From Sphingobium sp. CECT 9361 (GTDB lineage Bacteria; Pseudomonadota; Alphaproteobacteria; Sphingomonadales; Sphingomonadaceae): a stretch of 64,000 nt of DNA. Below, piece after piece: positions 42,309 to 48,674 of this stretch. Position 1 is the stretch's first letter, and every line of letters begins with the position of its first letter. The stretch covers positions 1-64,000 of the forward strand of contig NZ_CAKKNC010000002.1 in NCBI RefSeq assembly GCF_918741285.1, in the 5' to 3' direction. The position numbers and the translations under genes were made by a program. The notes under the pieces were generated by a model. The model made no database searches. It was not told the DNA's origin and saw only the letters and a program-made list of their open reading frames with translations.

Positions 42309-43263
42309 GAGCCTGTCCTCAAAAGAAGTTGGGAGATATCAGCCGGTTGCGCTTGACGCGCTTGCTGATCGCTGATTCCGGGGTTTCGCCAGAAACGACC
42401 GAGTATTCAGCGATGTGGACCGATACCTCCCGGCGGCAGCATAGCCGTTCGGAACTGCGTTGTCCAAGCGATTTGCGGACAAGCGAGTGGGCACTGATCG
42501 AGCCTCTGCTGCCGCCCGCGAAGCCTGGCGGCAGGCCGCGCTGCACCGACCTGCGCGAGGTTATGAACGCGATCCTCTACATGGCAACAAGTGGTTGCCA
42601 ATGGCGGATGCTGCCCAAGGATTTCCCTCCGCTCTCGACGGTTCAGCGCTATTTCTACGCCTGGCGCGACAGTGGCCTGTGGCAGACGATCAATCACCTG
42701 CTGGTGATGGCTGCGCGCCAGATCGAAGGGCGCGAGGCCAGCCCAAGTGCCGGGGTGATCGATAGTCAGAGCGCCAAGACGACCGAGAGCGGCGGCCCAC
42801 GGGGCTACGATGCCGGTAAGAAGATCATGGGCCGCAAACGCCACATCATCACCGATACGCTCGGTCTGATGCTGTTTGTCACCATCCACGCTGCCAGCAT
42901 TCAGGATCGTGACGGGGCTGTCGATCTCATCAAGGCGGTCCGCTACCGCTTCCCATGGCTGCGCCACCTGTTCGCCGACGGGGGCTATGCGGGCGACAAG
43001 CTCATCGGCGCGCTGCAGGGGCACGGGCAATGGACGCTTGAGATTGTCCGCCGCTGCGACACCGCCAAGGGCTTCGTTCTGCTCCCCCGCCGCTGGGTGG
43101 TCGAGCGCACCTTCGCTTGGCTCGGAAGATGCCGGCGCCTCGCAAAGGACTGGGAAAGAACCATCGAGAGTTCCACCGCGTGGACCACCATAGCCCATAT
43201 CCGTCGTCTCACCCGCCTCATCGCAAGCCATTGCCAAATAACATGAACTTCTGAGTCAGCCTC
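42309..43263 (+). mobile_element. Complete IS5-family insertion sequence (955 bases)
   Basis: Ends are imperfect inverted repeats: GAGCCTGTCCTC at the left (from 42309) and, read inward, GAGGCTGACTCAG at the right (ending at 43263). The flanking bases TCA occur on both sides (42306-42308 and 43264-43266), a 3-base target duplication of the TNA type made by IS427-group IS5 elements. Intact transposase gene inside. It landed 56 bases upstream of the fnr copy 1 start. Confidence 0.85.
42413..43246 (+). CDS. IS5-family (IS427 group) DDE transposase
   Basis: The 277-residue single-frame transposase has an N-terminal DUF4096-type domain (RTSEWALIEPLLPPAKPGG, VMNAILYMATSGCQWRMLPK) and the DDE core: GVIDSQSAKTTESGG with first Asp, LRHLFADGGYAGDKL with second Asp, and PRRWVVERTFAWLGRCRRLAK with the Glu. 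Full length and undamaged, so the element may still move. Start MWTDTSRRQHSRSEL chosen as the first ATG after the left end. Confidence 0.93.
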   Translation: MWTDTSRRQHSRSELRCPSDLRTSEWALIEPLLPPAKPGGRPRCTDLREVMNAILYMATSGCQWRMLPKDFPPLSTVQRYFYAWRDSGLWQTINHLLVMAARQIEGREASPSAGVIDSQSAKTTESGGPRGYDAGKKIMGRKRHIITDTLGLMLFVTIHAASIQDRDGAVDLIKAVRYRFPWLRHLFADGGYAGDKLIGALQGHGQWTLEIVRRCDTAKGFVLLPRRWVVERTFAWLGRCRRLAKDWERTIESSTAWTTIAHIRRLTRLIASHCQIT

Positions 43264-43439
43264 TCAGCGGTTTGATCCAGCATCCGCTTGACTTTGCACA
43301 CCCATGCTTCGCGTGACGCACTCAGCCGTGTCGTGAAAAGATCCTCCGTCCACCTGTCCCGAATGCCATCACCGAATAGGGCTGCGCCTTCTTGCCCGAC
43401 CGCCCTCACACTCGATTACGCACGGGCCCGCCAAAGCCC

Positions 43440-43964
43440 TCAGATTATTTCCAGTATTTCGCCCAAGCGGGCCCGGGCCCGGTAGAGGCGGGTCTCGACC
43501 GCCTTCTCACTGATCGCCAGCGCTGCCGCCGTTTCGGACTGAGACAATCCCTCCACCGTGCGGAGCAGAAGAGTTTCCTTGAGCGCGGCAGGTAACCGTG
43601 CCACCGCTTGCCACAAGCGCGCGAGTTCCGCCCGGTCCCCGGTCGCCACATCCACGGCTGGCGTCTGATCCTGCACGTTCTCGATCGTATCAAACGGTAG
43701 CGCCGATGCGAACGTCAGGATTTGCCGCACCCGCCTACGCCGCATCCAGTCGCGGCTCTTGTTGATTGCGACGCTGGTTAGCCAAGCGCGCAACGGGCGG
43801 TTCCCGTCATAACCGCCGAGATGCTGGAAAGCGGCCAAAAAGCAGTCCTGGGTCAGATCGAGCGCCTCTTCGGGGTCCCCGATATGACCGCGGATCATCC
43901 GATAGATCGGCTCTCGATGACGACGCATGATCTCCGCAAAGGCGGCTCCCTCTGCTCCTCTCAC
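43440..43964 (-). CDS. ECF-type RNA polymerase sigma factor
   Basis: The 174-residue protein has sigma region 2 (AFAEIMRRHREPIYRMIRGH, EALDLTQDCFLAAFQHLGGY, RPLRAWLTSVAINKSRDWMRRRR) and region 4 (LPAALKETLLLRTVEGLSQ, AAALAISEKAVETRLYRARARL). GTG 43964 is the likely start. No anti-sigma factor is recognised next to it: downstream lies an unannotated stretch and the IS5 element, upstream an integrase relic. Related factors often control metal- or stress-response genes, but targets cannot be named here. Confidence 0.88.
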   Translation of the reverse strand: MRGAEGAAFAEIMRRHREPIYRMIRGHIGDPEEALDLTQDCFLAAFQHLGGYDGNRPLRAWLTSVAINKSRDWMRRRRVRQILTFASALPFDTIENVQDQTPAVDVATGDRAELARLWQAVARLPAALKETLLLRTVEGLSQSETAAALAISEKAVETRLYRARARLGEILEII

Positions 43965-43976
43965 CTGGAATATGCG

Positions 43977-44652
43977 TCATAATCGATCATCCAAAATCGG
44001 GATGCGACGCGATGAACCTGGCAGGGCGACCAGCCAATGAGGGCTGGCGCCGTCTTCGGCGAAGGAACGCAAGTCCGCGTCGTGGCACTTGCCTTTGGTT
44101 CGCCATCCTCGCGGCGGGTTCAAGCGTGCCACCGTATTCAGATGGGCGGCGATGCCGGTTGACCGGAACGAGTAGGTGCCACTCGCCGTCTGATCCCGCC
44201 CGCGCCCGCACGTCGGTGACCATCTGGAACGCATTGGCCTGGGGCAGGGGGTGTCGCCTCGTCCCTAAGTCCCGCGCGCGATCGTGCGGAACAGCGGCCC
44301 CATACGATCGTCGCGCAAGCCGACTGGGGTCGTCAGTCGATCGCGTCGAGCAGCAGCCGCGCCCCGTCGAGTGCCAGCACGGGGTCTTGCCGCGCCTGAC
44401 GTTATGCGCCCGCCCGCACCGACGCTGCCGGGTTCGCCGGCACCACCTGGCCGGTCACCAATCAATCGAACAGGTGCCGCACGCCGGCGAGCGCTGCTTG
44501 ACCGTGGGCGCGCTCACCTTTCGCGCTAGCGCCTCGATCCAGGCACCGCCGCGCAGCGGCTGGACGTCCGCGCTCGACGCCACCGCCCGCCTCGCGCCAA
44601 GCCAGAAACTCGCCCGCCGCGCGCGCATCAGCGCGGCGCAGACACTGCTCAT
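43977..44652 (-). pseudogene. Decayed tyrosine recombinase (integrase)
   Basis: Three frames must be joined to recover a phage-type integrase. An N-terminal core-binding piece contains ASFWLGARRAVASSADVQPL, RKVSAPTVKQRSPA and SIDWLVTGQVVP-like residues. A middle piece has NPAASVRAGAHNV and DRLTTPVGLRDDR. A catalytic-domain piece has SFRSTGIAAHLN, with EYGGTLEPAARMANQ in yet another frame, corresponding to HSFRATGI and NGGTLENAAAMANH in intact relatives. The catalytic Arg-His-Arg-Tyr set is not preserved. It is a relic of a mobile unit that once carried part of this island. Confidence 0.72.
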
Positions 44653-44683
44653 CGCTCAGGTTTAGCCGTCCCCGCCGACTTTC

Positions 44684-45037
44684 TCACATATCGTGTTCCA
44701 TAGGCATCGGCTTCATCGCGTCGGGTTTGGGCTTGGCGTCGACGGCCCCGGTACCGCGCTTCTTCTCCGCGCGACACTTGGCACCCATTTCGGCCATCTT
44801 TTTCTGGCTCATGCCCATTTTCTGCATGCCAGCTTTCGACATACACGACGAGGCAGGCATGTTGCCCTTCATCTTGCCGTCCTTCATCCCCGGCATCATG
44901 TTGTCATGGCCCATCATGCCGCCGCCCATCGGCTTCGCCGGTGGTGCCGCGCGGTCTTGAGCAAGTGCGATGCCCGAACTTAGCAGCAGTGCTGAGAAGA
45001 TTAGGCCCATCTGGGCGCGTGATATCGAAACGTTCAT
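44684..45037 (-). CDS. Met-rich exported protein, probable copper binder
   Basis: The 117-residue protein has a Sec signal (QMGLIFSALLLSSGIALAQD) followed by a Met/Gly/Lys-rich sequence: PMGGGMMGHDNMMPGMKDG, CMSKAGMQKMGMSQKKM and an end PDAMKPMPMEHDM. Two cysteines (SSCMSK and AKCRAEK). It resembles the other Met-rich products near copA in style, including a related C-terminus (MPMEHDM against MPMKDDM at 12000). Periplasmic Cu(I) binding is likely but not proven. The FNR box at 45161 lies 124 bases upstream and could act in this direction too. Confidence 0.65.
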   Translation of the reverse strand: MNVSISRAQMGLIFSALLLSSGIALAQDRAAPPAKPMGGGMMGHDNMMPGMKDGKMKGNMPASSCMSKAGMQKMGMSQKKMAEMGAKCRAEKKRGTGAVDAKPKPDAMKPMPMEHDM

Positions 45038-45160
45038 GTAAAATCCTTTTCATCGAAGTCAAAGCGTGGGCTCAATTAATCGGTAAGTTTTCTCCGCTCG
45101 CCCAGGAAATCAGGTTAAGCGTACTGCTGCTAGCCCTGCGCGCGGTCGCAGTTCGCGTCA

Positions 45161-45174
45161 TTGACGCAGATCAA
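45161..45174 (+). promoter_or_regulatory. FNR box between the Met-rich gene and a small ORF
   Basis: TTGACGCAGATCAA, fourth identical copy of this box. Flanks CGTCA and AAGCGGTACATTGCAGGCGA resemble those at 31773. In all four copies the same strand orientation is written as plus, but the box is nearly symmetric, so either neighbour may be controlled. Confidence 0.72.
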
Positions 45175-45231
45175 AGCGGTACATTGCAGGCGAAGCGACA
45201 AGGCGGGCGCTCGCGGCAGGTATCAAGCCAC

Positions 45232-45366
45232 ATGAATGCGTACGAATCGGGCGAACGGAAAAGGCGAAAACGCCCCGGTCCTGACCGTGCGGCGGGTCGG
45301 TACCTAGAGCAAAATAGGTCGGCCTACGGCGCTACCGCCGTTCGTCACGGTGATGGCGTCACCTGA
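45232..45366 (+). CDS. Small basic ORF (44 codons) or small RNA, bounded by an FNR box and a terminator
   Basis: An open frame starts ATG 45232 (MNAYESGERKRRKRPGPDR) and ends TGA 45364-45366, one base before a strong hairpin terminator. A GCAGG sequence lies about 10 bases upstream and an FNR box 58 bases upstream. The placement of box, short unit and terminator is what one expects of an FNR-activated small mRNA or regulatory RNA. The peptide is strongly positive and matches no family I know. If not translated, the transcript of about 200 bases would be an oxygen-responsive sRNA. Confidence 0.45.
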   Translation: MNAYESGERKRRKRPGPDRAAGRYLEQNRSAYGATAVRHGDGVT

Positions 45367-45367
45367 C

Positions 45368-45402
45368 CCCGGCCGCCAGCGGTGGCGGCCGGGTACCTTT
45401 TT
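45368..45402 (+). terminator. Rho-independent terminator
   Basis: An 11-base-pair stem CCCGGCCGCCA/TGGCGGCCGGG (45368-45378 and 45383-45393) with loop GCGG, followed by TACCTTTTT. The T run is on the plus strand, so it ends transcription of the small unit at 45232. Confidence 0.8.
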
Positions 45403-45586
45403 CCTTAAGGATCGCGAAAGTTCGGGCGCGGCGTCGATGGCCTGGCCGCTGGCAGCCAAACTCGGATGGCTGCCGTGTACAATGGGCTTCTATAGGAGCC
45501 AAAGAGATCGTGAAATCCCGCCTCTCAGCGTCACCCCGCGCTGTGGTCTACAGCGTTTACTGCGGAATTTCTCCGGAATTTCTGGG

Positions 45587-45617
45587 TTGACCTTGGACTA
45601 TGGTCCAAGGGCTATCG
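45587..45617 (+). promoter_or_regulatory. MerR-type operator/promoter upstream of FNR copy 2
   Basis: TTGACC (45587-45592), then a 19-base spacer with the near-perfect dyad TTGGACTATGGTCCAA, then CTATCG (45612-45617). It is the only plus-strand copy. No FNR box lies at the usual offset; instead two CGGAATTTCT repeats (from 45563) lie there. It suggests that the MerR protein activates this fnr gene, linking the two regulators. The rest of 45403-45716 shows no gene. Confidence 0.68.
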
Positions 45618-45716
45618 GTCTCGCGTGGACCATGATCAGTCAATCATCGGCAACTTCGCCCCAGGCTTGGATGCCCTGGCAGACCAGAGCAGTGATTCGG
45701 GCGTGGGTAACGAGGT

Positions 45717-46415
45717 GTGAGAGTAGCTTGTCCCGGCTGCGAAATACGTGATCGGGCGCTATGCGCCGGCCTCAGCGATGCGGAACTGGCGCCGCTCAGC
45801 GCCCTGAAGCGTCGACGACGTTTTGCAAAGGGGGAGCCCGTTATCTGGGCGGGCGACGAAAACATGATCTTCGCGAACGTCGTCTCGGGCGTTCTCAAGC
45901 TTAATGCCTCCACGGCGGATGGGCGTGAGCAGATTGTGGGCCTGATGTACCCAGCCGATTTCATCGGCAGACCTTACGCGTCCTCAACACGCTACAACGT
46001 GGTGGCGCTGACGGACGCTGAGCTGTGCGTGTTTTCACGAAAGCACTTCGAGCAGGCGCTCAGGACCTACGACAAGTTGAAGCGGTTGCTGCTCCAGCGC
46101 ACGCTGGATGAGCTAGACCATAGCCGCGAGTGGATGCTCCTGCTCGGCCGCAAGACGGCGGAAGAGAAGGTGGCGAGCTTTCTCGTCCAGATGGCGCGCC
46201 GGATCGGCCGTGGCGGTTGCGCCCGGTCGCCGCTGGATGAGTTCGTCCTACCGCTCAGCCGGGCTCAGATCGCCGACGTGCTCGGACTTACGATCGAGAC
46301 GGTCAGCCGACAGATGACAAGATTGAGAAGCGCCGGCGTCATTGATCTGCCAACGACGCGCTCGATCAGGGTTTTGAACGAAATCGCGCTCTCGGCACGT
46401 GCGGAACAGGGCTAG
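45717..46415 (+). CDS. Crp/Fnr-family regulator with [4Fe-4S] cysteines (FNR copy 2)
   Basis: The 232-residue paralogue of the regulator at 41554-42252 has the same ligands Cys5, Cys8, Cys16 (CPGCEIRDRALC) and Cys104 (ALTDAELCVF). Effector-domain words KGEPVIWAGDENMIFANVV and TADGREQIVGLMYPADFIG are shared. The helix-turn-helix IADVLGLTIETVSRQMTRL is identical in its recognition part, so both proteins should read the same TTGA boxes. Start is GTG 45717. The promoter 100 bases upstream carries the MerR-type operator. It differs from copy 1 mainly in the linker before the helix-turn-helix (RIGRGGCARSPLDEF). Confidence 0.92.
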   Translation: MRVACPGCEIRDRALCAGLSDAELAPLSALKRRRRFAKGEPVIWAGDENMIFANVVSGVLKLNASTADGREQIVGLMYPADFIGRPYASSTRYNVVALTDAELCVFSRKHFEQALRTYDKLKRLLLQRTLDELDHSREWMLLLGRKTAEEKVASFLVQMARRIGRGGCARSPLDEFVLPLSRAQIADVLGLTIETVSRQMTRLRSAGVIDLPTTRSIRVLNEIALSARAEQG

Positions 46416-46760
46416 GCCGCCGGTGACATTCGCCCGGAAGTCCACTCGTGCGGCGCTGCCATCAACTGCCGCCCGGCCACATGGGCAGGTCGAGCGTCCG
46501 CGCCGCCACCAGCGGCATGGGAGCGTCGGCAGCGTCAAGGCTAGGACAAGCTGTGGGCGATTGCCTTGATTTGCCTTCAAGCCTGAGCCGAATCTTGCAG
46601 TTGCGTCCCGGTGGCGCTCCAGCCAACAAAAGGAAAGGGGACCGCAGCGACTTATCTGCTTTCAGCCCTGATCCTCCTCCCTACGCTCCCATGAGCTGAG
46701 CCATCGCCATCGTCTCGGCGAACGTGCGCCCAGCGTTGCCGCCGGGCGTCTAACGGACAG
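46416..46760. other. Intergenic stretch after FNR copy 2
   Basis: 345 bases with no gene, repeat or regulatory sequence that I recognise. Open frames here are short and lack family resemblance. Confidence 0.4.
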
Positions 46761-47093
46761 CTACGCTATACTATGCTTGAGCGCGCTTGCGCGGTCGTGA
46801 CCAGCCTGGACCGAGGCGAAGCCATCACGAATTATCGCTGCGGTGGATGTCTGCAATTCGGTATCCTTCAACGCTTCTTGGAACTTGGCTTTGATGTAGT
46901 CCTCGCCGCGTTCGGCCTCCTGGATGATCGCCTTGTCGATCTTGCCGGTAAGCGCCTGCTTGAGATCCATGAAACGACGATGCGCTGCGGCGAGCAAGCT
47001 GGAGTCATCTTCGGGGGTTCCACCGAGCCGGCGGACCTCGGCTTGCAACGAACTCGCTACCTGGCTGCGATCACGCGCGAAGTCAGCGAACAT
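46761..47093 (-). pseudogene. DUF2383 (PA2169-type four-helix) protein, N-terminally truncated
   Basis: The 110-residue frame FADFARDRSQVASSLQAEVR, RRLGGTPEDDSSLLAAAHRRFMDLK and IIQEAERGEDYIKAKFQEAL matches the C-terminal two thirds of ferritin-like DUF2383 proteins. The usual N-terminal helix (about 40 residues) is absent; immediately upstream lies the end of an unrelated gene on the other strand. The ATG at 47093 may allow a shortened product, but the four-helix fold would be incomplete. Probably a product of a rearrangement. Confidence 0.65.
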
Positions 47094-47378
47094 GGTCGCG
47101 AATTGGGTGCGATCGTCGCAGCGTTCCTGGGCTGGTTCGCAGGCGGCTTCTACCTAACCGACCGCAATCCGATTCTAATGACGCACCGCTGGCTTGGAAC
47201 CGCCATTGCCGGTGTCGGGCTGGTGCTGGTCTACTTGGCGGCAGGTCATCGCCGCGCGCCGGAGCGATCACGCAAGCTCTACCTGGTCCTGCTCGGCTTG
47301 ATGACGCTAGCGATCTCGGTTCAAGGCTTTCTTGGAGGAACGTTCATGCACGGCGGCTTGAACCATCTGGCATTCTGA
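47094..47378 (+). pseudogene. DUF2231-type membrane protein, N-terminally truncated
   Basis: The frame encodes about 94 residues with three hydrophobic segments (LGAIVAAFLGWFAGGFYLTD, TAIAGVGLVLVYLAAGH, LYLVLLGLMTLAISVQGFLG) and ends GGTFMHGGLNHLAF, like the end of DUF2231-type membrane proteins (loss of the N-terminal helix and no good start codon). It begins exactly where the truncated DUF2383 gene begins on the other strand, so one breakpoint truncated both. The downstream NTF2-like gene follows by 16 bases and may once have been its operon partner. Confidence 0.55.
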
Positions 47379-47394
47379 AATCGTGGGTGAAGAT

Positions 47395-47865
47395 ATGGCT
47401 TTCCGTTTGCAGAAGATATTGGTGGCGTCGCTGCTACTGCCTACCGCAGCAACCGCGCAGCCTTCGAACCATGCCACCGACACGCTCGCCGTGCAGGCAG
47501 TTCTGTCGCAATATAAAGCGGCGATCGAGAAACTTGACGGGGCGGGGACCGAGCGGCTGTTCACGCCGGATTCGCGGATATTCGAAACTGGCGGCTCGGA
47601 AGGAACCTACGCCAACTACCTCAGCCATCACCTCCGGCCGGAGCTCGCTGCCTTCAAGTCTTTCAAATTCTCAGACTACAAGGTCGACGTGCGGTTCGAA
47701 GGGCCGATTGCGCTCGCCACCGAAACCTATCGCTACCGGATCGAGCCCAAGACTGGAGATGTCGCGGAGCGGATCGGTGTCGCGACGAGCGTGCTCAAGA
47801 AGGTCGGCGGCACGTGGAAAATCGTCAGCATGCACAATAGCGGCCGCCGCCCCAAGGGATCCTGA
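47395..47865 (+). CDS. Secreted NTF2-like (SnoaL/DUF4440-type) protein
   Basis: The 156-residue protein has a signal peptide (FRLQKILVASLLLPTAATAQ) and an NTF2-like cone fold: ATDTLAVQAVLSQYKAAIEK, GAGTERLFTPDSRIFETGGSE, HLRPELAAFKSFKF, RFEGPIALATETYRYRI and GTWKIVSMHNSGRRPK. Proteins of this fold bind small molecules or act as simple hydrolases; the substrate is unknown. ATG 47395 is preferred to GTG 47383 because the signal peptide starts there. It stands next to rearranged genes and no regulatory box is seen. Confidence 0.72.
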   Translation: MAFRLQKILVASLLLPTAATAQPSNHATDTLAVQAVLSQYKAAIEKLDGAGTERLFTPDSRIFETGGSEGTYANYLSHHLRPELAAFKSFKFSDYKVDVRFEGPIALATETYRYRIEPKTGDVAERIGVATSVLKKVGGTWKIVSMHNSGRRPKGS

Positions 47866-48245
47866 CCGCCACATCTGTCATATACCAAGATCCTCTGGGC
47901 TGCTCATTGCGGGTCAGCGTTCGACGCGGCATCCGCTGAGCAGCAACAGCGCGAACGCGCGTCACGGCTGTCTACCAAGTCTAGACTAGCGAACGCGCTC
48001 GAGCGGCGGCGCCCGCACAACATTCAATGTCGATCCAGCGGCCACGCCTGTATCGGCGGTGTGTGGCGCCAACCGAAGCGCCTGAGGCAAACCAATCCTT
48101 TTGCCCTCTTCAAGGGCTCGCCCTCACCTCAGTCGATCGCACCGCAAAAGGGCTGATAACGTTGGCGCGGGCGAATTGCGGCATAGTGAATGGTTCGACG
48201 GCGAGCCCTCCCGCTGGATCTGCCTGCACTGAGCGTCGGAGGTGG
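47866..48245. other. Intergenic stretch before cueR
   Basis: 380 bases between convergent genes. I see no gene, inverted repeat of note or IS sequence in it. Confidence 0.4.
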
Positions 48246-48674
48246 TTAGGCCGTCCCGATCGCAAGATCGTCCAGGATCGGGCAGTCCGGCCGATTTCCA
48301 CCAGCGCAACGACGAGCCAGATCTTCGAGCGACTTGCGCATCGTGCGGAGCTCCCGCTCCTTGCGCTCCATTTCCCGTGCCCGTGCGAGCGCGAGTGCCT
48401 TGACCTCGCCGCTCGACCGGTCACCGTCCTGCCAGAGCGCGACGAGCTGCGCGATCTCGGGAATGGGAAAGCCGAGATCGCGCGCGCGTCGGATGAAGCG
48501 CAGCATGTGAACCTCGCGGTCGCCATAGTCACGGTAGCCGGAATCACGCCGTGCGGCCTTCGGAATGAGGCCGATCGCCTCATAGTGGCGGATCATTCGC
48601 TGGCTGACCCCTGAGGCTTTCGCGGCCTGTCCTATGTTCACTTGTCCTCTCCTCAAGCCGCGGTTGGGCGCCAA
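48246..48674 (-). CDS. cueR: Copper-responsive MerR-family regulator CueR/HmrR
   Basis: The 142-residue activator has a MerR DNA-binding domain ([40 protein letters not shown]). Its C-terminal metal loop [16 protein letters not shown] has two cysteines in the CX7C spacing of Cu(I)/Ag(I) sensors. The residue normally Ser in monovalent-ion sensors is conserved ([10 protein letters not shown]). Its start overlaps the end of the copper ATPase gene by 22 bases, so the two are co-translated. It should control the divergent promoters between the ATPase and copZ. It is distinct from the MerR at 12973 in sensor loop. Confidence 0.92.
   Translation of the reverse strand: MAPNRGLRRGQVNIGQAAKASGVSQRMIRHYEAIGLIPKAARRDSGYRDYGDREVHMLRFIRRARDLGFPIPEIAQLVALWQDGDRSSGEVKALALARAREMERKERELRTMRKSLEDLARRCAGGNRPDCPILDDLAIGTA

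Noticed and set aside
43218-43409. Small minus-strand ORF downstream of the sigma factor as a possible anti-sigma gene
   Set aside because: Joining it across the IS5 insertion (removing one TCA duplication) gives no sensible continuation; it would run into fnr in another frame, and no membrane or zinc motif is seen.
48027-48614. Plus-strand open frame before and over cueR
   Set aside because: Mostly antisense to cueR and without any recognisable motif or ribosome site.
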